Positions 32,042 through 40,607 of a stretch of 64,000 bases of DNA are shown here, in pieces (position 1 is the stretch's first letter; the number at the start of each line of letters is the position of its first letter). The notes beneath the pieces are model-generated. The model saw only the letters and a program-made list of their open reading frames with translations. It ran no database searches and was not told where the DNA came from. The DNA is from Iodobacter fluviatilis (lineage in GTDB: Bacteria; Pseudomonadota; Gammaproteobacteria; Burkholderiales; Chitinibacteraceae). The position numbers and the translations under genes are program-made. Location: contig NZ_CP025781.1 of NCBI RefSeq assembly GCF_004194535.1, positions 2,976,001 to 3,040,000 on the forward strand. The letters run 5' to 3'.

Positions 32042-32078
32042 ATGCGATTTGAACCGAAAACATCACAGGAGTAAGGCA

Positions 32079-32423
32079 ATGGATCATATGCAGCGTAACC
32101 AAATGGGGACTTGGCTTAGGGATTGGGCAGGCAGCAAGTTGTTTAGTCTGAGTGCGGATGGGGAGGTGCTGGTCCAGATGCAAGGGCGTCTGCAGCTGCT
32201 GCGAGATAGGAGTGCTTCCACGCATCTGGCAAAAACTAGATGTGCAGCGATGCCGAAAACCGAGTTGGCGGAACTGGTTCAGCGGCAGGCCGCTTGGATG
32301 GGCAAGAAGCTATTTACTCTGGCCGACTTTTCGTCTGAGGGAGTGTTTCTGCCCCACACGCCAAGTCTTGCAGCATCTGTTGTGCCATTGGGCTTAAGCC
32401 AGTGTGCTGAGCGGATGCCTTGA
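32079..32423 (+). CDS. Phage protein of unknown function
   Basis: 114 aa from the ATG at 32079 with AGGAG 8 nt upstream. N-terminal half (TWLRDWAGSKLFSLSADGEV) looks like a normal globular protein. The C-terminal 37 residues overlap, in antisense, the gene at 32314-32535 and look less conserved. Probably real, though its true C-terminus could be shorter. Confidence 0.5.
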   Translation: MDHMQRNQMGTWLRDWAGSKLFSLSADGEVLVQMQGRLQLLRDRSASTHLAKTRCAAMPKTELAELVQRQAAWMGKKLFTLADFSSEGVFLPHTPSLAASVVPLGLSQCAERMP

Positions 32424-32535
32424 GTAAACGTGCCAAGTCTAATGTATTCACTCCTGATGCGATGGCAAGTGATTGCATGAGTCCGCGCAAAACTTCTTGG
32501 GTGGTGTTGAGTTGGTCTAGTTGATCTTGAGTCAC
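32314..32535 (-). CDS. Small helical phage protein
   Basis: 73 aa from a GTG at 32535 preceded by AAGGAA; the TTG reading from 32565 has no ribosome-binding site. Sequence is helical (QEVLRGLMQSLAIASGVNTL, LSPMAQQMLQDLACG). It lies on the minus strand between two rightward genes and converges on the 3' end of the 32079 gene. Unknown function. Confidence 0.5.
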   Translation of the reverse strand: MTQDQLDQLNTTQEVLRGLMQSLAIASGVNTLDLARLLKASAQHTGLSPMAQQMLQDLACGAETLPQTKSRPE

Positions 32536-32607
32536 TTTAATTTTCCTTAATGGTGGATTATGCAAAAAGAAATAGGAACGACTGAGGCGTGTTCTTCAGG
32601 GCTTGAT

Positions 32608-32913
32608 TCAAGAGTGTTGGTTTGCTTCAGCCAGCACGCGGGCCGCTTCGAGGTTGGCAAACTCAGTGCGAGCGCGGGCGTCGATATTCAAGCCTCTGCT
32701 GCTGCACCAAGCAGGGAAGGTATTTGGATTGATGTACGCCTTGACGATGATGTGACCTGCTCTCAAGTAACGCTTGCGGCCTTGCTCTGCCTTGTCCTGC
32801 CACTGCAGGAAGGTGCGGGGGAGCAAGTGTGCATCGCTGAACAGTTGCAAAAGCTGAGGGTAATCAGCCTCTTTGTACCAGACCATACCGATAGCTTGAA
32901 TGCTTGAATCCAT
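32608..32913 (-). CDS. Conserved-looking protein of unknown function
   Basis: 101 aa. AIGMVWYKEADYPQLLQLFS, FLQWQDKAEQGRKRYLRAGH and a C-terminal helix ANLEAARVLAEA. This looks like a widespread small proteobacterial family of unknown function. Minus strand, 72 bp upstream of the other leftward gene; both may form a small operon inside the rightward region. Confidence 0.65.
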   Translation of the reverse strand: MDSSIQAIGMVWYKEADYPQLLQLFSDAHLLPRTFLQWQDKAEQGRKRYLRAGHIIVKAYINPNTFPAWCSSRGLNIDARARTEFANLEAARVLAEANQHS

Positions 32914-33186
32914 ATGAAAACTTACCTCAAGGTTGTGTGCTTCATTAAGGGGTTTATGCGTTTTGCATCTCAGATTCTATCACTGAACCCCGCCTCCCCA
33001 TTGGAAGCAAGGCGCGCAGCGGCGCAGCGTTCACCTGCTGGTGAACATTCCCCCTATCTAGGCAAGCTTACAAGATCCCTGCCGGAAAAAGGTACTCCCC
33101 CAACTTTCTAAGCTGCGGGTAATTCGGACCCCATTGTTTCGGTTGTAGATGGGTTTTAAACATAGTGAACGCGGAGCGTGAGTTGT
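32914..33186. other. Intergenic region before primase-helicase
   Basis: About 270 bp with no convincing gene. It contains the inverted repeat GTTCACC-TGCT-GGTGAAC at 33029-33046 in a GC-rich stretch. An open frame at 32914-33111 has no protein character. No confident promoter. Confidence 0.5.
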
Positions 33187-35583
33187 ATGAGCTTTCCAAT
33201 AAATTACGATGATGCGCTAGGTCAACTGCAGGCATTTGGTCTGCTGGTGACTGCAATTGATGTTGGCCGCATGAAGCGGGTTAAGGTTGAGGGCGATCGG
33301 GAAAAGCGGGGCTGGTACATGGTGCATGAGATTTTGCGCGATGACGGCCAAACGATGATCGTTGGCAGCTTTGGCATGTGGCGGGGCAATGAAAACAACG
33401 CGCAAAAAATAGCGCTGGGCAAAGATGTTTCGTTTTCAGCGGATCAACTGGCCGCCATCAAAGCTGCCGCCAAGGTTGCTCAGGAACGTGTTGATTTTGA
33501 GCGTAAGCAAATGGCTGATCGCGCTGCAAAAGAAGCGGCGGCGATGTGGGCACGGCTAAATCATGACGGTGATTGCACGTATTTAGCACGTAAAGGAGTG
33601 GCTGGGCATGGTGTACGGTTTACTGCTGCCGGAAATATGGCGATTCCGCTGCTCGATGGGGGAGGAAAAATCCATGGCTTGCAGATTATTTACGCCACCA
33701 AGTCCAAAAAGACGGGCCGTGATAAGGATTTCTGGCCTGAAGGCATGCTTAAAAAGGGCTATTTCTTTCAAATTGGTACGATTAGCAATGTTGTTCTGAT
33801 CGCAGAAGGCTATGCCACAGGCGCCTCAATTCATCAGGCAACCGGTTTGCCGGTGGTGATTGCATTTGATGCGGGTAATTTACTACCTGTCTCTCAGGCC
33901 ATTCAGGCTAAGTACAAAAAAGCCAAGGTGCTTATCTGCGGCGATGACGACTACGTTCAAAAGTGCGTAGTAAAAAGCTGCAAAAAATACAATTTAGTTA
34001 CGGCTACACACTGCTGCGCTTGCGGGGCAGAAACCAAGGCAAAAAATGCTGGGGCACTGGCTGCTGATGCCGCAGCACTGGCTGTGTCTGGGGCATGGAT
34101 TGCGCCTGTATTTGCGAATGAGCGCCCTAGCGATAAAAAAGGCCCTACAGATTTTAACGACCTGCATGCGCTGGAAGGACTGCATGTTGTTCGCACTCAG
34201 ATTGAAAACCGCCTTACGGTATTGGGCTGGGTTGGCAATGCGGTGCAGCCGCTCGCTCGCGCTCAGGGGGGCGGGGAAGTATCGAAGCTTGTAATTGGTG
34301 ATGCTGAAGAATTATTTACCCGCTTTAGCTTGGTCTACGGGGCGGGTGGTGTTTGTTTCGACCATGAGCATCACATGCTGCTGAAATTGTCCGATGTTCG
34401 TGATGCCTGCGCAGATAAGAATTTTGTTCGTGATTGGCAGGCAGGGATACATCGCCGCAAAGTTGTTCGTATGGAACAAGTTGGTTTTGATCCAACAGGC
34501 CTTGATACAACAATCCTTTGCAATATGTGGGCTGGCTGGCCAACTAAACCGGCAGCGGGCGAATGTTTCGAGCTGCTGGAATTGCTTTATTACCTATGCA
34601 GCGGCGAGCCTGACGCTGATGCTATTTATGGCTGGCTACTTAAATGGCTGGCTTATCCAATTCAGCATCCTGGCGCAAAGATGAAAAGCGCGTGCGTTAT
34701 CCATGGCCCGCAGGGTACGGGTAAAAACCTGTTTTTTGATTGCATCCGCGATATCTACGGCGAATATGGGCAAACCATCGATCAAACTGCGCTGGAAGAC
34801 AAGCATAACGATTGGTCCAGTAAGAAGCTCTTCCTGATTGCCGATGAAGTGGTTGCCCAGCAAGAAATGCATCACATTAAAAACAAATTGAAATGCATGG
34901 TCACTGGCGACACGATCCGGGTAAATCCAAAGCATGTTGCGGCGCATAAAGAGAAAAACCACGTCAATTTAGTGTTTCTCTCTAATGAGCATAAGCCGAT
35001 TGTGCTTGAGCGCGATGATCGAAGAAATCTGATTCTTTATACGCCACCGAAGTTGGACAAGATCAATTACATCGCTATCAATGCAGAGATTAAAGCTGGC
35101 GGCGTGGCGGCGCTGCACAATTATTTATTGAAGGTTGATTTAACTGGCTTTCATCCTGACTCAGAACCGCCGATGACGGTAGCCAAGCGCGATCTGATAA
35201 ATGTTTCTATGGATGGCTGGGAAGAATTTGCAATGAGTTGGTCAGAAGGATTGCTGGCCCATCTTGGCGTGCTTCCTTTGCCATGCGATTGCGAAATTCT
35301 TTATCAGTCTTATCGGCGCTGGTCAGAGAAAAGTGGACAGCGTTTCATTGATCGCAAAAATGATTTCACGGGGAAAGTCAGCAAGCTGAACGGTTTTGCT
35401 AAGCGTGAACGCGTTCACGTCACCATTGGTCATTGCAAGCGCCAAGTGACGATGCTGTACCCCTTCGGAAAAACAGAAATTCCTGTTGGGGAAACAGCGA
35501 CATCGTGGAACTCGTCATGCATTGAGAAGGTAACAAATGCATTAGAGATAGCACGTAAAGGGGCGGTACATGAATACGCCTAA
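33187..35583 (+). CDS. TOPRIM primase-helicase
   Basis: 798 aa from the ATG at 33187 with GGAG upstream. N-terminal primase part: LIAEGYATGASIH (about 204-216) and GDDD (about 252-255) are TOPRIM motifs. A Cys-rich insertion CCACGAETK with nearby Cys pairs (about 259-281) may bind zinc. The C-terminal half is a DUF5906/superfamily 3-like helicase with Walker A HGPQGTGKN (about 505) and LFLIADEVV as Walker B. Such fusions start phage DNA replication by priming and unwinding. The adjacent iteron region downstream is the probable origin. Confidence 0.88.
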   Translation: MSFPINYDDALGQLQAFGLLVTAIDVGRMKRVKVEGDREKRGWYMVHEILRDDGQTMIVGSFGMWRGNENNAQKIALGKDVSFSADQLAAIKAAAKVAQERVDFERKQMADRAAKEAAAMWARLNHDGDCTYLARKGVAGHGVRFTAAGNMAIPLLDGGGKIHGLQIIYATKSKKTGRDKDFWPEGMLKKGYFFQIGTISNVVLIAEGYATGASIHQATGLPVVIAFDAGNLLPVSQAIQAKYKKAKVLICGDDDYVQKCVVKSCKKYNLVTATHCCACGAETKAKNAGALAADAAALAVSGAWIAPVFANERPSDKKGPTDFNDLHALEGLHVVRTQIENRLTVLGWVGNAVQPLARAQGGGEVSKLVIGDAEELFTRFSLVYGAGGVCFDHEHHMLLKLSDVRDACADKNFVRDWQAGIHRRKVVRMEQVGFDPTGLDTTILCNMWAGWPTKPAAGECFELLELLYYLCSGEPDADAIYGWLLKWLAYPIQHPGAKMKSACVIHGPQGTGKNLFFDCIRDIYGEYGQTIDQTALEDKHNDWSSKKLFLIADEVVAQQEMHHIKNKLKCMVTGDTIRVNPKHVAAHKEKNHVNLVFLSNEHKPIVLERDDRRNLILYTPPKLDKINYIAINAEIKAGGVAALHNYLLKVDLTGFHPDSEPPMTVAKRDLINVSMDGWEEFAMSWSEGLLAHLGVLPLPCDCEILYQSYRRWSEKSGQRFIDRKNDFTGKVSKLNGFAKRERVHVTIGHCKRQVTMLYPFGKTEIPVGETATSWNSSCIEKVTNALEIARKGAVHEYA

Positions 35584-35651
35584 AAAAGTGAGTCATGTTA
35601 CTGACGAAGTGACTCATAAAACACCCCGCAAACCCGCGTCAAATATAGAAA

Positions 35652-35777
35652 GTTACCCTTGTTACTCAAGTTACTCATACATGCATGCGCTCGCTCGCGT
35701 ATAGGCGCATAGAGATACAGGTCTATTTTCTTTCTTTTATATATATCTGTATGAGTAACATGAGTAATGTAAGTAAC
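35652..35777. repeat. Inverted 9-bp iteron clusters (putative origin)
   Basis: Three 9-bp units GTTACCCTT, GTTACTCAA, GTTACTCAT at 35652-35678, and three inverted units ATGAGTAAC, ATGAGTAAT, GTAAGTAAC at 35751-35777, around 72 AT-rich bp. Further GTTAC/GTAAC half-sites occur at 35595, 35816 and 35834. The array lies just after the primase-helicase, so it could be the replication origin. The 35584-35861 gap has no other gene. Confidence 0.7.
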
Positions 35778-35861
35778 ATCTTATAAAAATCAATGAGTTA
35801 GATGTTTTTTTGTGCGTAACAAGATGAATCACCTTAGTAACATCACGGGAAAAGTAAAAAA

Positions 35862-36593
35862 ATGAGAACAGAATTCACAGTTACTGGAAACGCCCTTCAA
35901 TTCCTTGGGCATGATTTAAGCGTCAAGGCGCAGCGTTGCACTGCCATTGCACTCACAAAGACCGCCAGCGCAGCCAAAGCGGCCATCGTTGCTGATTTGC
36001 CCCGTATCTTTGATCGTCCAGTGGCTTTCACGATGAATGCGCTGGTTGTGCGGGCCGCTCGCTATGAGCGCGGCTCGATGACGGCCCGTGTGGATTTCAA
36101 AGACTGGCAAACCAAATACATGCGCAACATCATCGACGGCGGGGCAGATATGGCTGCTGCGCGTCACCTAAAACGCTTTGAGCTGGCTTTGCAAGCAGTC
36201 AATGCTATGCCGCGTGGCTGGGTTTGTGTGCCCGCTAAAGGTTTTCCGGTGGATGGCTACGGCAATATGGGGCGCGGTACGCTGATGAAGATCGTTAGCC
36301 AGATTGGTACAGAGCTTCTATCCGGCTACCAAAACCGCACGCATGACCCTAAGGCAATGGCGCGCAATAAAAAGCGTAATGGCACCTTTTTTGCGCTGCA
36401 GCCGGGTAATAAGCAGGGCATGCCTGCTGGTGTATATCAGCGGGTGCGTACGGGCTTTGGTTGGGGCACGCGTTTAGTACTGGCCTATGTGAAATCGGCC
36501 AAATATACCCAGCGTTTAAAGCTGAAAGACTATGCACAAGCTGCGTACCAACAGCACTTTCAAACAGAATTTAACAAGGCCATGAATACATGA
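35862..36593 (+). CDS. Putative minor tail/morphogenesis protein (gpZ-like?)
   Basis: 243 aa. The N-terminal third, AQRCTAIALTKTASAAKAAI, with a following Arg-rich RAARYERGSMTARVDF, resembles the layout of lambda gpZ-type minor tail proteins, which are missing from their usual place between FII and U here. It overlaps the terminase small subunit by 4 bp. The identity is tentative; a head-morphogenesis or DNA-packaging accessory is also possible. Confidence 0.45.
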   Translation: MRTEFTVTGNALQFLGHDLSVKAQRCTAIALTKTASAAKAAIVADLPRIFDRPVAFTMNALVVRAARYERGSMTARVDFKDWQTKYMRNIIDGGADMAAARHLKRFELALQAVNAMPRGWVCVPAKGFPVDGYGNMGRGTLMKIVSQIGTELLSGYQNRTHDPKAMARNKKRNGTFFALQPGNKQGMPAGVYQRVRTGFGWGTRLVLAYVKSAKYTQRLKLKDYAQAAYQQHFQTEFNKAMNT

Positions 36594-37141
36594 GCGATTT
36601 TGTATCTCAAGCAGAATTTGCTAGGCAGATGGGCTGGGCAAAAAGCTATGTGACCAAATTGAAGCAAGAAGGGCGTTTGTGCCTCAGCGTGGATGGCAAG
36701 GTTGATGTTGAGGCCAGTAAGCGGCTGATTATCCAAACGGGCGGGAGCGATCGCCCTGACGTCGCTGAGCGCTTTGCTAATGAAAGAGGCCAGCAGCCTG
36801 CTGATGAAGTCCCTGAAAAACTTTCTGAGTGGGGTGGCCCCAGCAAAGCTGATAGCGCCGCTAAGAAAGAGCATTTTGCTGCGCTGCAGGCAGAGGCCGA
36901 TTACCGCGTGCGTATTGGCGAGCTTGTAGAGGCCAAAGAGGTGGCTGCTGCGGTGGCGGATGTGTCGATCTCTTTTCGCCATGCGCTAGAAAACCTGCCT
37001 GCACGGGTGGCGGGGGAGTTAATCGGTAAAGATTTGGACCAGATCCGCTCTACGCTCAAGCAAGAAATTTATGCTGCTTTGTCCGAGATGGAACGCAGCT
37101 TTGCGGAAAAACTGACTGAAATAGCGCCGGAGGTGGCGTAA
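36590..37141 (+). CDS. Terminase small subunit (Nu1-like)
   Basis: 183 aa. N-terminal winged-helix DNA-binding region SQAEFARQMGWAKSYVTKLK with GRLCLSVDGKVDVEASKRL, typical of Nu1. The helical C-terminus probably binds the large subunit. It overlaps both neighbours, sharing one base with the terL ATG. Recognises the packaging site, which should lie nearby, most likely in the iteron-rich gap upstream. Confidence 0.85.
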   Translation: MSDFVSQAEFARQMGWAKSYVTKLKQEGRLCLSVDGKVDVEASKRLIIQTGGSDRPDVAERFANERGQQPADEVPEKLSEWGGPSKADSAAKKEHFAALQAEADYRVRIGELVEAKEVAAAVADVSISFRHALENLPARVAGELIGKDLDQIRSTLKQEIYAALSEMERSFAEKLTEIAPEVA

Positions 37142-39066
37142 TGCAAACCGCCAATGCCTACCAAATCGCCTATAAAGCCGCTCAGCGAGCGGTGCGCCCC
37201 AAGCAATTTTTAACGGTATCTGAGTGGGCAGATACAAACCGCAAGCTATCCAGCGAAGGCAGCGCAGAGGCGGGGGATTGGAAAACCAGCCGCACGCCGT
37301 ACCTGCGCGAGATTATGGATCAGCTGAGTGAGGATTCGCCCACCCGTGAAGTGTGGTTTATGAAGTCCAGTCAAGTGGGGGGCACTGAATGTGGCTCTAA
37401 CTGGCTGGGTTATATCATGGACCATGCTAAGGGGCCGGTCGGTGTGGTGATGCCCACTGAAAAAGCGCTCAAAGACTGGTTTAGTCAGAAGTTTGACCCG
37501 ATGGCAGAGCAAACACCGGCGGTGCGCGATGTATTGGCCACTCGTAGTAATAAGGGCGGGGATAACTCTGCAGAGCGTAAGAAATTTATTGGCGGCATTC
37601 TTTATGCCAAAACAGCGGGCTCTACCACAGATTTAAAATCAACCTCGATGCGCTATGCCATTGCCGATGAGGTGGATGAGTACGACTGGACTACCTTGCA
37701 AGGCGACCCGATAGAGCTGCTGAAAGTACGGCAGACCACCTTTCATGATCGCAAGCTATTTGGTGTCAGCTCACCCACCGTTAAAGATGGCAGCAAGATA
37801 GAAGAGAAGTTTGAAGGCGGCGATCAGCGCCGCTACATGCTTCCCTGCCCGCATTGTGGCGAGCTTCAGCATTTGCGCTGGGGGCAGGTGCAGTGGCATT
37901 TAATCGGAAAATACGTCACCCGTGCTTGGTATGTGTGCGAGCACAACGGCTGCGTGATTGAAGAACACCACAAAACGGCCATGATGGCCGCTGGCGTATG
38001 GCACGCCCATAATCCCGGCGCGGCTTATCCTAGCTACCATATCTCTGCTCTTTACTCGCCGGTGGGTTTGGGCCTGAGCTGGGTAGAGCTTGCGAACGAG
38101 TGGATAGCGGCGCAGGGTGATCCCGCTAAGCTGATGCCCTTTATGAATACCCGTTTGGGCGAAACATGGGCTGATCGCAGCCATGATTTAAAGCCCAATG
38201 TTTTGCTGGCACGGGTAGAGCCTTATGATTTACGTACCATTCCGATTGGCTGCCTTGCACTGACTGCTGGGGTAGATACTCAGGATGATCGTTTAGAGAT
38301 CAAAATTAAAGGCTGGGGCCGCGATTCCAATGCTTGGACGATTGATTACCATGTGCTTTGGGGGAATCCAGCAGAAGATAAACTTTGGATGGCGCTGGCT
38401 GAATACCTCAATGGTGCCGTGTTCGTTAATGCCTGGGGCAAGATCATGCGCTTAGAAGCCACCGGCATCGATACTGGTGGCCATCATACGCATATGGTTT
38501 ACCAGTTTGTCCGCTCTGAATCTGTACGGCGTCCGCTGGCGCTCAAAGGAGCCAACACGACTGGTCGAGCTATTCTGGGCAAGCCAACAAAGCAAGATGT
38601 GAACTGGAAGGGCGAAACGATTAAAAAGGGCGTATCGCTCTATACGGTAGGTGGTGATACCGCTAAGCACTGGATTTATGCCCGGCTGAATGCCGACACA
38701 GATAAACCGGCCAATGAGCGCAAAGAACATTTCAGCCATCAGCTAGAAGCCAAGTATTTTGATCAACTGGTGTCCGAAGCATTTAACCCTAAGAAAAATC
38801 GCTGGGAGATCAAAAAGGGCAAGCGTAATGAAGTGCTGGATACCGATATCTACGCACTGGCCGCCAGCCACCACCCTGAGCTGTATATCCATAAATGGAA
38901 AACGGCAGATTGGGATAAACGCGAGGCCATGCTACAGCCCGCCCATGTAACCCCAAGCGAGCCAGAACCATTACCAGCCACTCATCCCTTAGTTGAAGCG
39001 CCACAAGCTAAAAAGCCAGTGGCAAGGCCGGTAAGACGTGGGCAAGGGTTTGCAAAGCGGTGGTAA
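37141..39066 (+). CDS. Terminase large subunit (gpA family)
   Basis: 641 aa, the usual size for lambda gpA. Packaging ATPase motifs: FMKSSQVGGTE (Walker A-like), YAIADEVDEYDW (Walker B). The C-terminal nuclease region has AGVDTQDDRLEI and DTDIYALAASHHPE. It packages phage DNA into proheads and cuts at cos. The C-terminus is Pro/Lys/Arg-rich. Confidence 0.93.
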   Translation: MQTANAYQIAYKAAQRAVRPKQFLTVSEWADTNRKLSSEGSAEAGDWKTSRTPYLREIMDQLSEDSPTREVWFMKSSQVGGTECGSNWLGYIMDHAKGPVGVVMPTEKALKDWFSQKFDPMAEQTPAVRDVLATRSNKGGDNSAERKKFIGGILYAKTAGSTTDLKSTSMRYAIADEVDEYDWTTLQGDPIELLKVRQTTFHDRKLFGVSSPTVKDGSKIEEKFEGGDQRRYMLPCPHCGELQHLRWGQVQWHLIGKYVTRAWYVCEHNGCVIEEHHKTAMMAAGVWHAHNPGAAYPSYHISALYSPVGLGLSWVELANEWIAAQGDPAKLMPFMNTRLGETWADRSHDLKPNVLLARVEPYDLRTIPIGCLALTAGVDTQDDRLEIKIKGWGRDSNAWTIDYHVLWGNPAEDKLWMALAEYLNGAVFVNAWGKIMRLEATGIDTGGHHTHMVYQFVRSESVRRPLALKGANTTGRAILGKPTKQDVNWKGETIKKGVSLYTVGGDTAKHWIYARLNADTDKPANERKEHFSHQLEAKYFDQLVSEAFNPKKNRWEIKKGKRNEVLDTDIYALAASHHPELYIHKWKTADWDKREAMLQPAHVTPSEPEPLPATHPLVEAPQAKKPVARPVRRGQGFAKRW

Positions 39067-39068
39067 TT

Positions 39069-39341
39069 TTAGGCGACCAGTCGCTCAACTTGTGGTCGGG
39101 GCTTTTGTTCTGCTTGCCACAGATCGTAGTTCAATTGCATTTTCATCCAGAGTCCCGGTGTAGTGCCAAGGCTAGCGGATAGGCGCAAATCCATATCGGC
39201 ACTGATGCCCATATGGCCGTGCAGAATGCGTGACAGATGGACGCGGGTAATACCTAGTTTGCGGGCGGCTTCGGTGACACTGATATCAATTAGCCATTCT
39301 TGAAGCACTTCGCCGGGGTGGGCTGGGTTGTGCATACGCAT
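39069..39341 (-). CDS. higA: HigA-type antitoxin
   Basis: 90 aa. HPGEVLQEWLIDISVTEAAR and LGITRVHLSRILHG form the XRE-type helix-turn-helix of HigA antitoxins; the C-terminal half (LWMKMQLNYDLWQAEQK) is also typical. Follows higB after 9 bp, the toxin-first order of HigBA. The pair is inserted in antisense between terminase and the Q-like gene and only 2 bp from the terL stop. Confidence 0.9.
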   Translation of the reverse strand: MRMHNPAHPGEVLQEWLIDISVTEAARKLGITRVHLSRILHGHMGISADMDLRLSASLGTTPGLWMKMQLNYDLWQAEQKPRPQVERLVA

Positions 39342-39350
39342 GGTGTTCTC

Positions 39351-39632
39351 CTAGTGATAGTCCTGGTAATCAACCAATTCGACATTGCCATCGGGCAAAA
39401 AACGAAATGTTAGCCGCCAGTTGCCGTTGATAGTGACTGCCCAGTGTTGGTCCAGGGGGCCTTTTAGTGGGTGCAAGCGCCAGCTTGGGGTGCCCATATC
39501 CTGTGGGCAATCTGCCACATCAAGATGGGTCAGCACAATGTTGAGCTTGCTTGCATGATCGGGGCGGATTCCAGCCTTGCTGCCGGTCAAAAAGAAGGCT
39601 TCTAAGCCTTTGTGTTTGAACGATTTAATCAT
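39351..39632 (-). CDS. higB: HigB-type toxin (RelE-like mRNA interferase)
   Basis: 93 aa from the ATG at 39632 (MIKSFKHKGLEAFF). A longer reading to 39716 covers the promoter and is rejected. Motifs FFLTGSKAGIRPDHASKLN and VTINGNWRLTFRFL are those of HigB/RelE ribosome-dependent mRNases. The C-terminus VELVDYQDYH is also typical. Likely stabilises the prophage or acts against other phages. Confidence 0.9.
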   Translation of the reverse strand: MIKSFKHKGLEAFFLTGSKAGIRPDHASKLNIVLTHLDVADCPQDMGTPSWRLHPLKGPLDQHWAVTINGNWRLTFRFLPDGNVELVDYQDYH

Positions 39633-39638
39633 GTTCTT

Positions 39639-39667
39639 AGTGTAACCAATGTGGTTACAGAAAGCAA
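39639..39667 (-). promoter_or_regulatory. higBA promoter and operator
   Basis: Minus-strand TTGCTT (39662-39667), 17-bp spacer, TACACT (39639-39644). The -10 ends 6 nt from the higB ATG, so the mRNA is probably leaderless. The palindrome TGTAACC-5-GGTTACA at 39641-39659 overlaps the promoter and is the probable HigA operator. Confidence 0.75.
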
Positions 39668-39786
39668 GAAACTTAAGCTGCGCCCACCCTTGATTTCGGG
39701 TAAAATAAAGGTACAAATAAAGCCACGCGCACAGGGGTGTGTGACGATGGCTAAACGGAGGTTTCCTGGGGGTTGGGAGACTAGTA

Positions 39787-40278
39787 GTGATTCAGTATAT
39801 TGATGGGCAGTTAAGTAATTGGGCTCGCTGGCAAGCACGGCGAGATGATATGGGTGTCGGTTATGTGCAAAGCCAGTTAAGTCGCTTAGATGCAGTGCAA
39901 GACAAGCGATTTGCAGGCATCCCATTGCATGTTTCAGATGAAGATATGCACGAATTAACGCAAATTATCGCGTTTTTGCCTGAAGAACTTAGGCAGGCCG
40001 TGCAGGAGTGTTATTTAACTGCGGGTACAGCGATTCAACATGCTCAGGCGTGTGGTTGTAGCCGTGATACGTATTACAGCCGTTTACATCGGGCGCATGT
40101 CATTACGATGGAAGCATTGCAGGTAGGCTGGCGTGAGGTTGATTTACTGGTGGTCGGTTATGCCAGAGTAAAAGAAGAGATTAAAAAAGTCAGCGGGCTG
40201 ACAACAAAAGCCGCCCGTGTTGTACAAAGGCAGAAATTTTTTACACAGAGTGTTGACAGGTCAGCTCCGACACTTTAG
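39787..40278 (+). CDS. Q-like late antiterminator
   Basis: 163 aa from a GTG at 39787 with GGGAG upstream. The layout matches phage antitermination Q proteins: N-terminal LSNWARWQARRDDMGVGYVQ, a middle helical domain ELTQIIAFLPEELRQAV, then a helix-turn-helix ACGCSRDTYYSRLHRAHVIT. It lies directly before a near-consensus promoter and terminator and before all head and tail genes, as lambda Q does. Confidence 0.75.
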   Translation: MIQYIDGQLSNWARWQARRDDMGVGYVQSQLSRLDAVQDKRFAGIPLHVSDEDMHELTQIIAFLPEELRQAVQECYLTAGTAIQHAQACGCSRDTYYSRLHRAHVITMEALQVGWREVDLLVVGYARVKEEIKKVSGLTTKAARVVQRQKFFTQSVDRSAPTL

Positions 40279-40281
40279 TAT
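40253..40281 (+). promoter_or_regulatory. Late promoter pR'-like
   Basis: TTGACA (40253-40258), 17-bp spacer, TAGTAT (40276-40281). The -10 overlaps the Q-like stop codon. It is the best sigma-70 promoter in the prophage and lies about 50 bp before an intrinsic terminator. Confidence 0.88.
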
Positions 40282-40332
40282 GAATTCCGCTAAGCTGTTT
40301 ATTTCTACGTCTAGCAGCCTAGCAAGCCCAAA

Positions 40333-40356
40333 AACCCGCCTCTGAGCGGGTTTTTT
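40333..40356 (+). terminator. tR'-like terminator
   Basis: AACCCGC-loop-GCGGGTT hairpin with a T-run, about 50 bp downstream of the late promoter. Early transcripts should stop here unless modified by the Q-like protein. Confidence 0.9.
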
Positions 40357-40370
40357 GCATTCCAGCGCCT

Positions 40371-40448
40371 ATCGATCCGCCTCCCGAACCCATCAGGCAC
40401 CCCATGCCAAAGTCTCCCCGACATTTCCCCATCGGGAGGCGGATCGAT
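40371..40448. repeat. 17-bp perfect inverted repeat
   Basis: ATCGATCCGCCTCCCGA at 40371-40387 and its exact complement at 40432-40448, 44 bp apart. Located between the late terminator and the first small late gene. No coding role visible. Confidence 0.85.
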
Positions 40449-40469
40449 GTGCGCTGTAAGCCTCCTCTT

Positions 40470-40499
40470 AAACGCCCTAGCCTTGCTGGGGCGTTTCTT
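40470..40499 (+). terminator. Second terminator in late leader
   Basis: AAACGCCC-loop-GGGCGTTT hairpin followed by a T-rich run. Confidence 0.82.
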
Positions 40500-40607
40500 T
40501 TTCTAGCAAGCAAAAGCCAGCGCGGTGCGGGGATCCAATCTACTTCGCCCAATAGCCCCATGCGCCCGCTGACTTTTGCTCGTTGTTTAACTTTTAAAGG
40601 TAATAAA

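Noticed and set aside
31734-32225. Minus-strand frame of 163 codons opposite the CII-like gene
   Set aside because: Antisense shadow of better supported rightward genes; composition not protein-like.
32914-33111. 65-codon frame on plus before the primase
   Set aside because: Low-complexity, no family look, and no ribosome-binding site; lies over GC-rich non-coding sequence.
35570-35704. 44-codon frame starting inside the primase end and crossing the iterons
   Set aside because: Its sequence merely translates the GTTACT repeats; no independent evidence.
36560-36982. Minus-strand frame opposite terminase small subunit
   Set aside because: Antisense shadow; terS is clear on plus.
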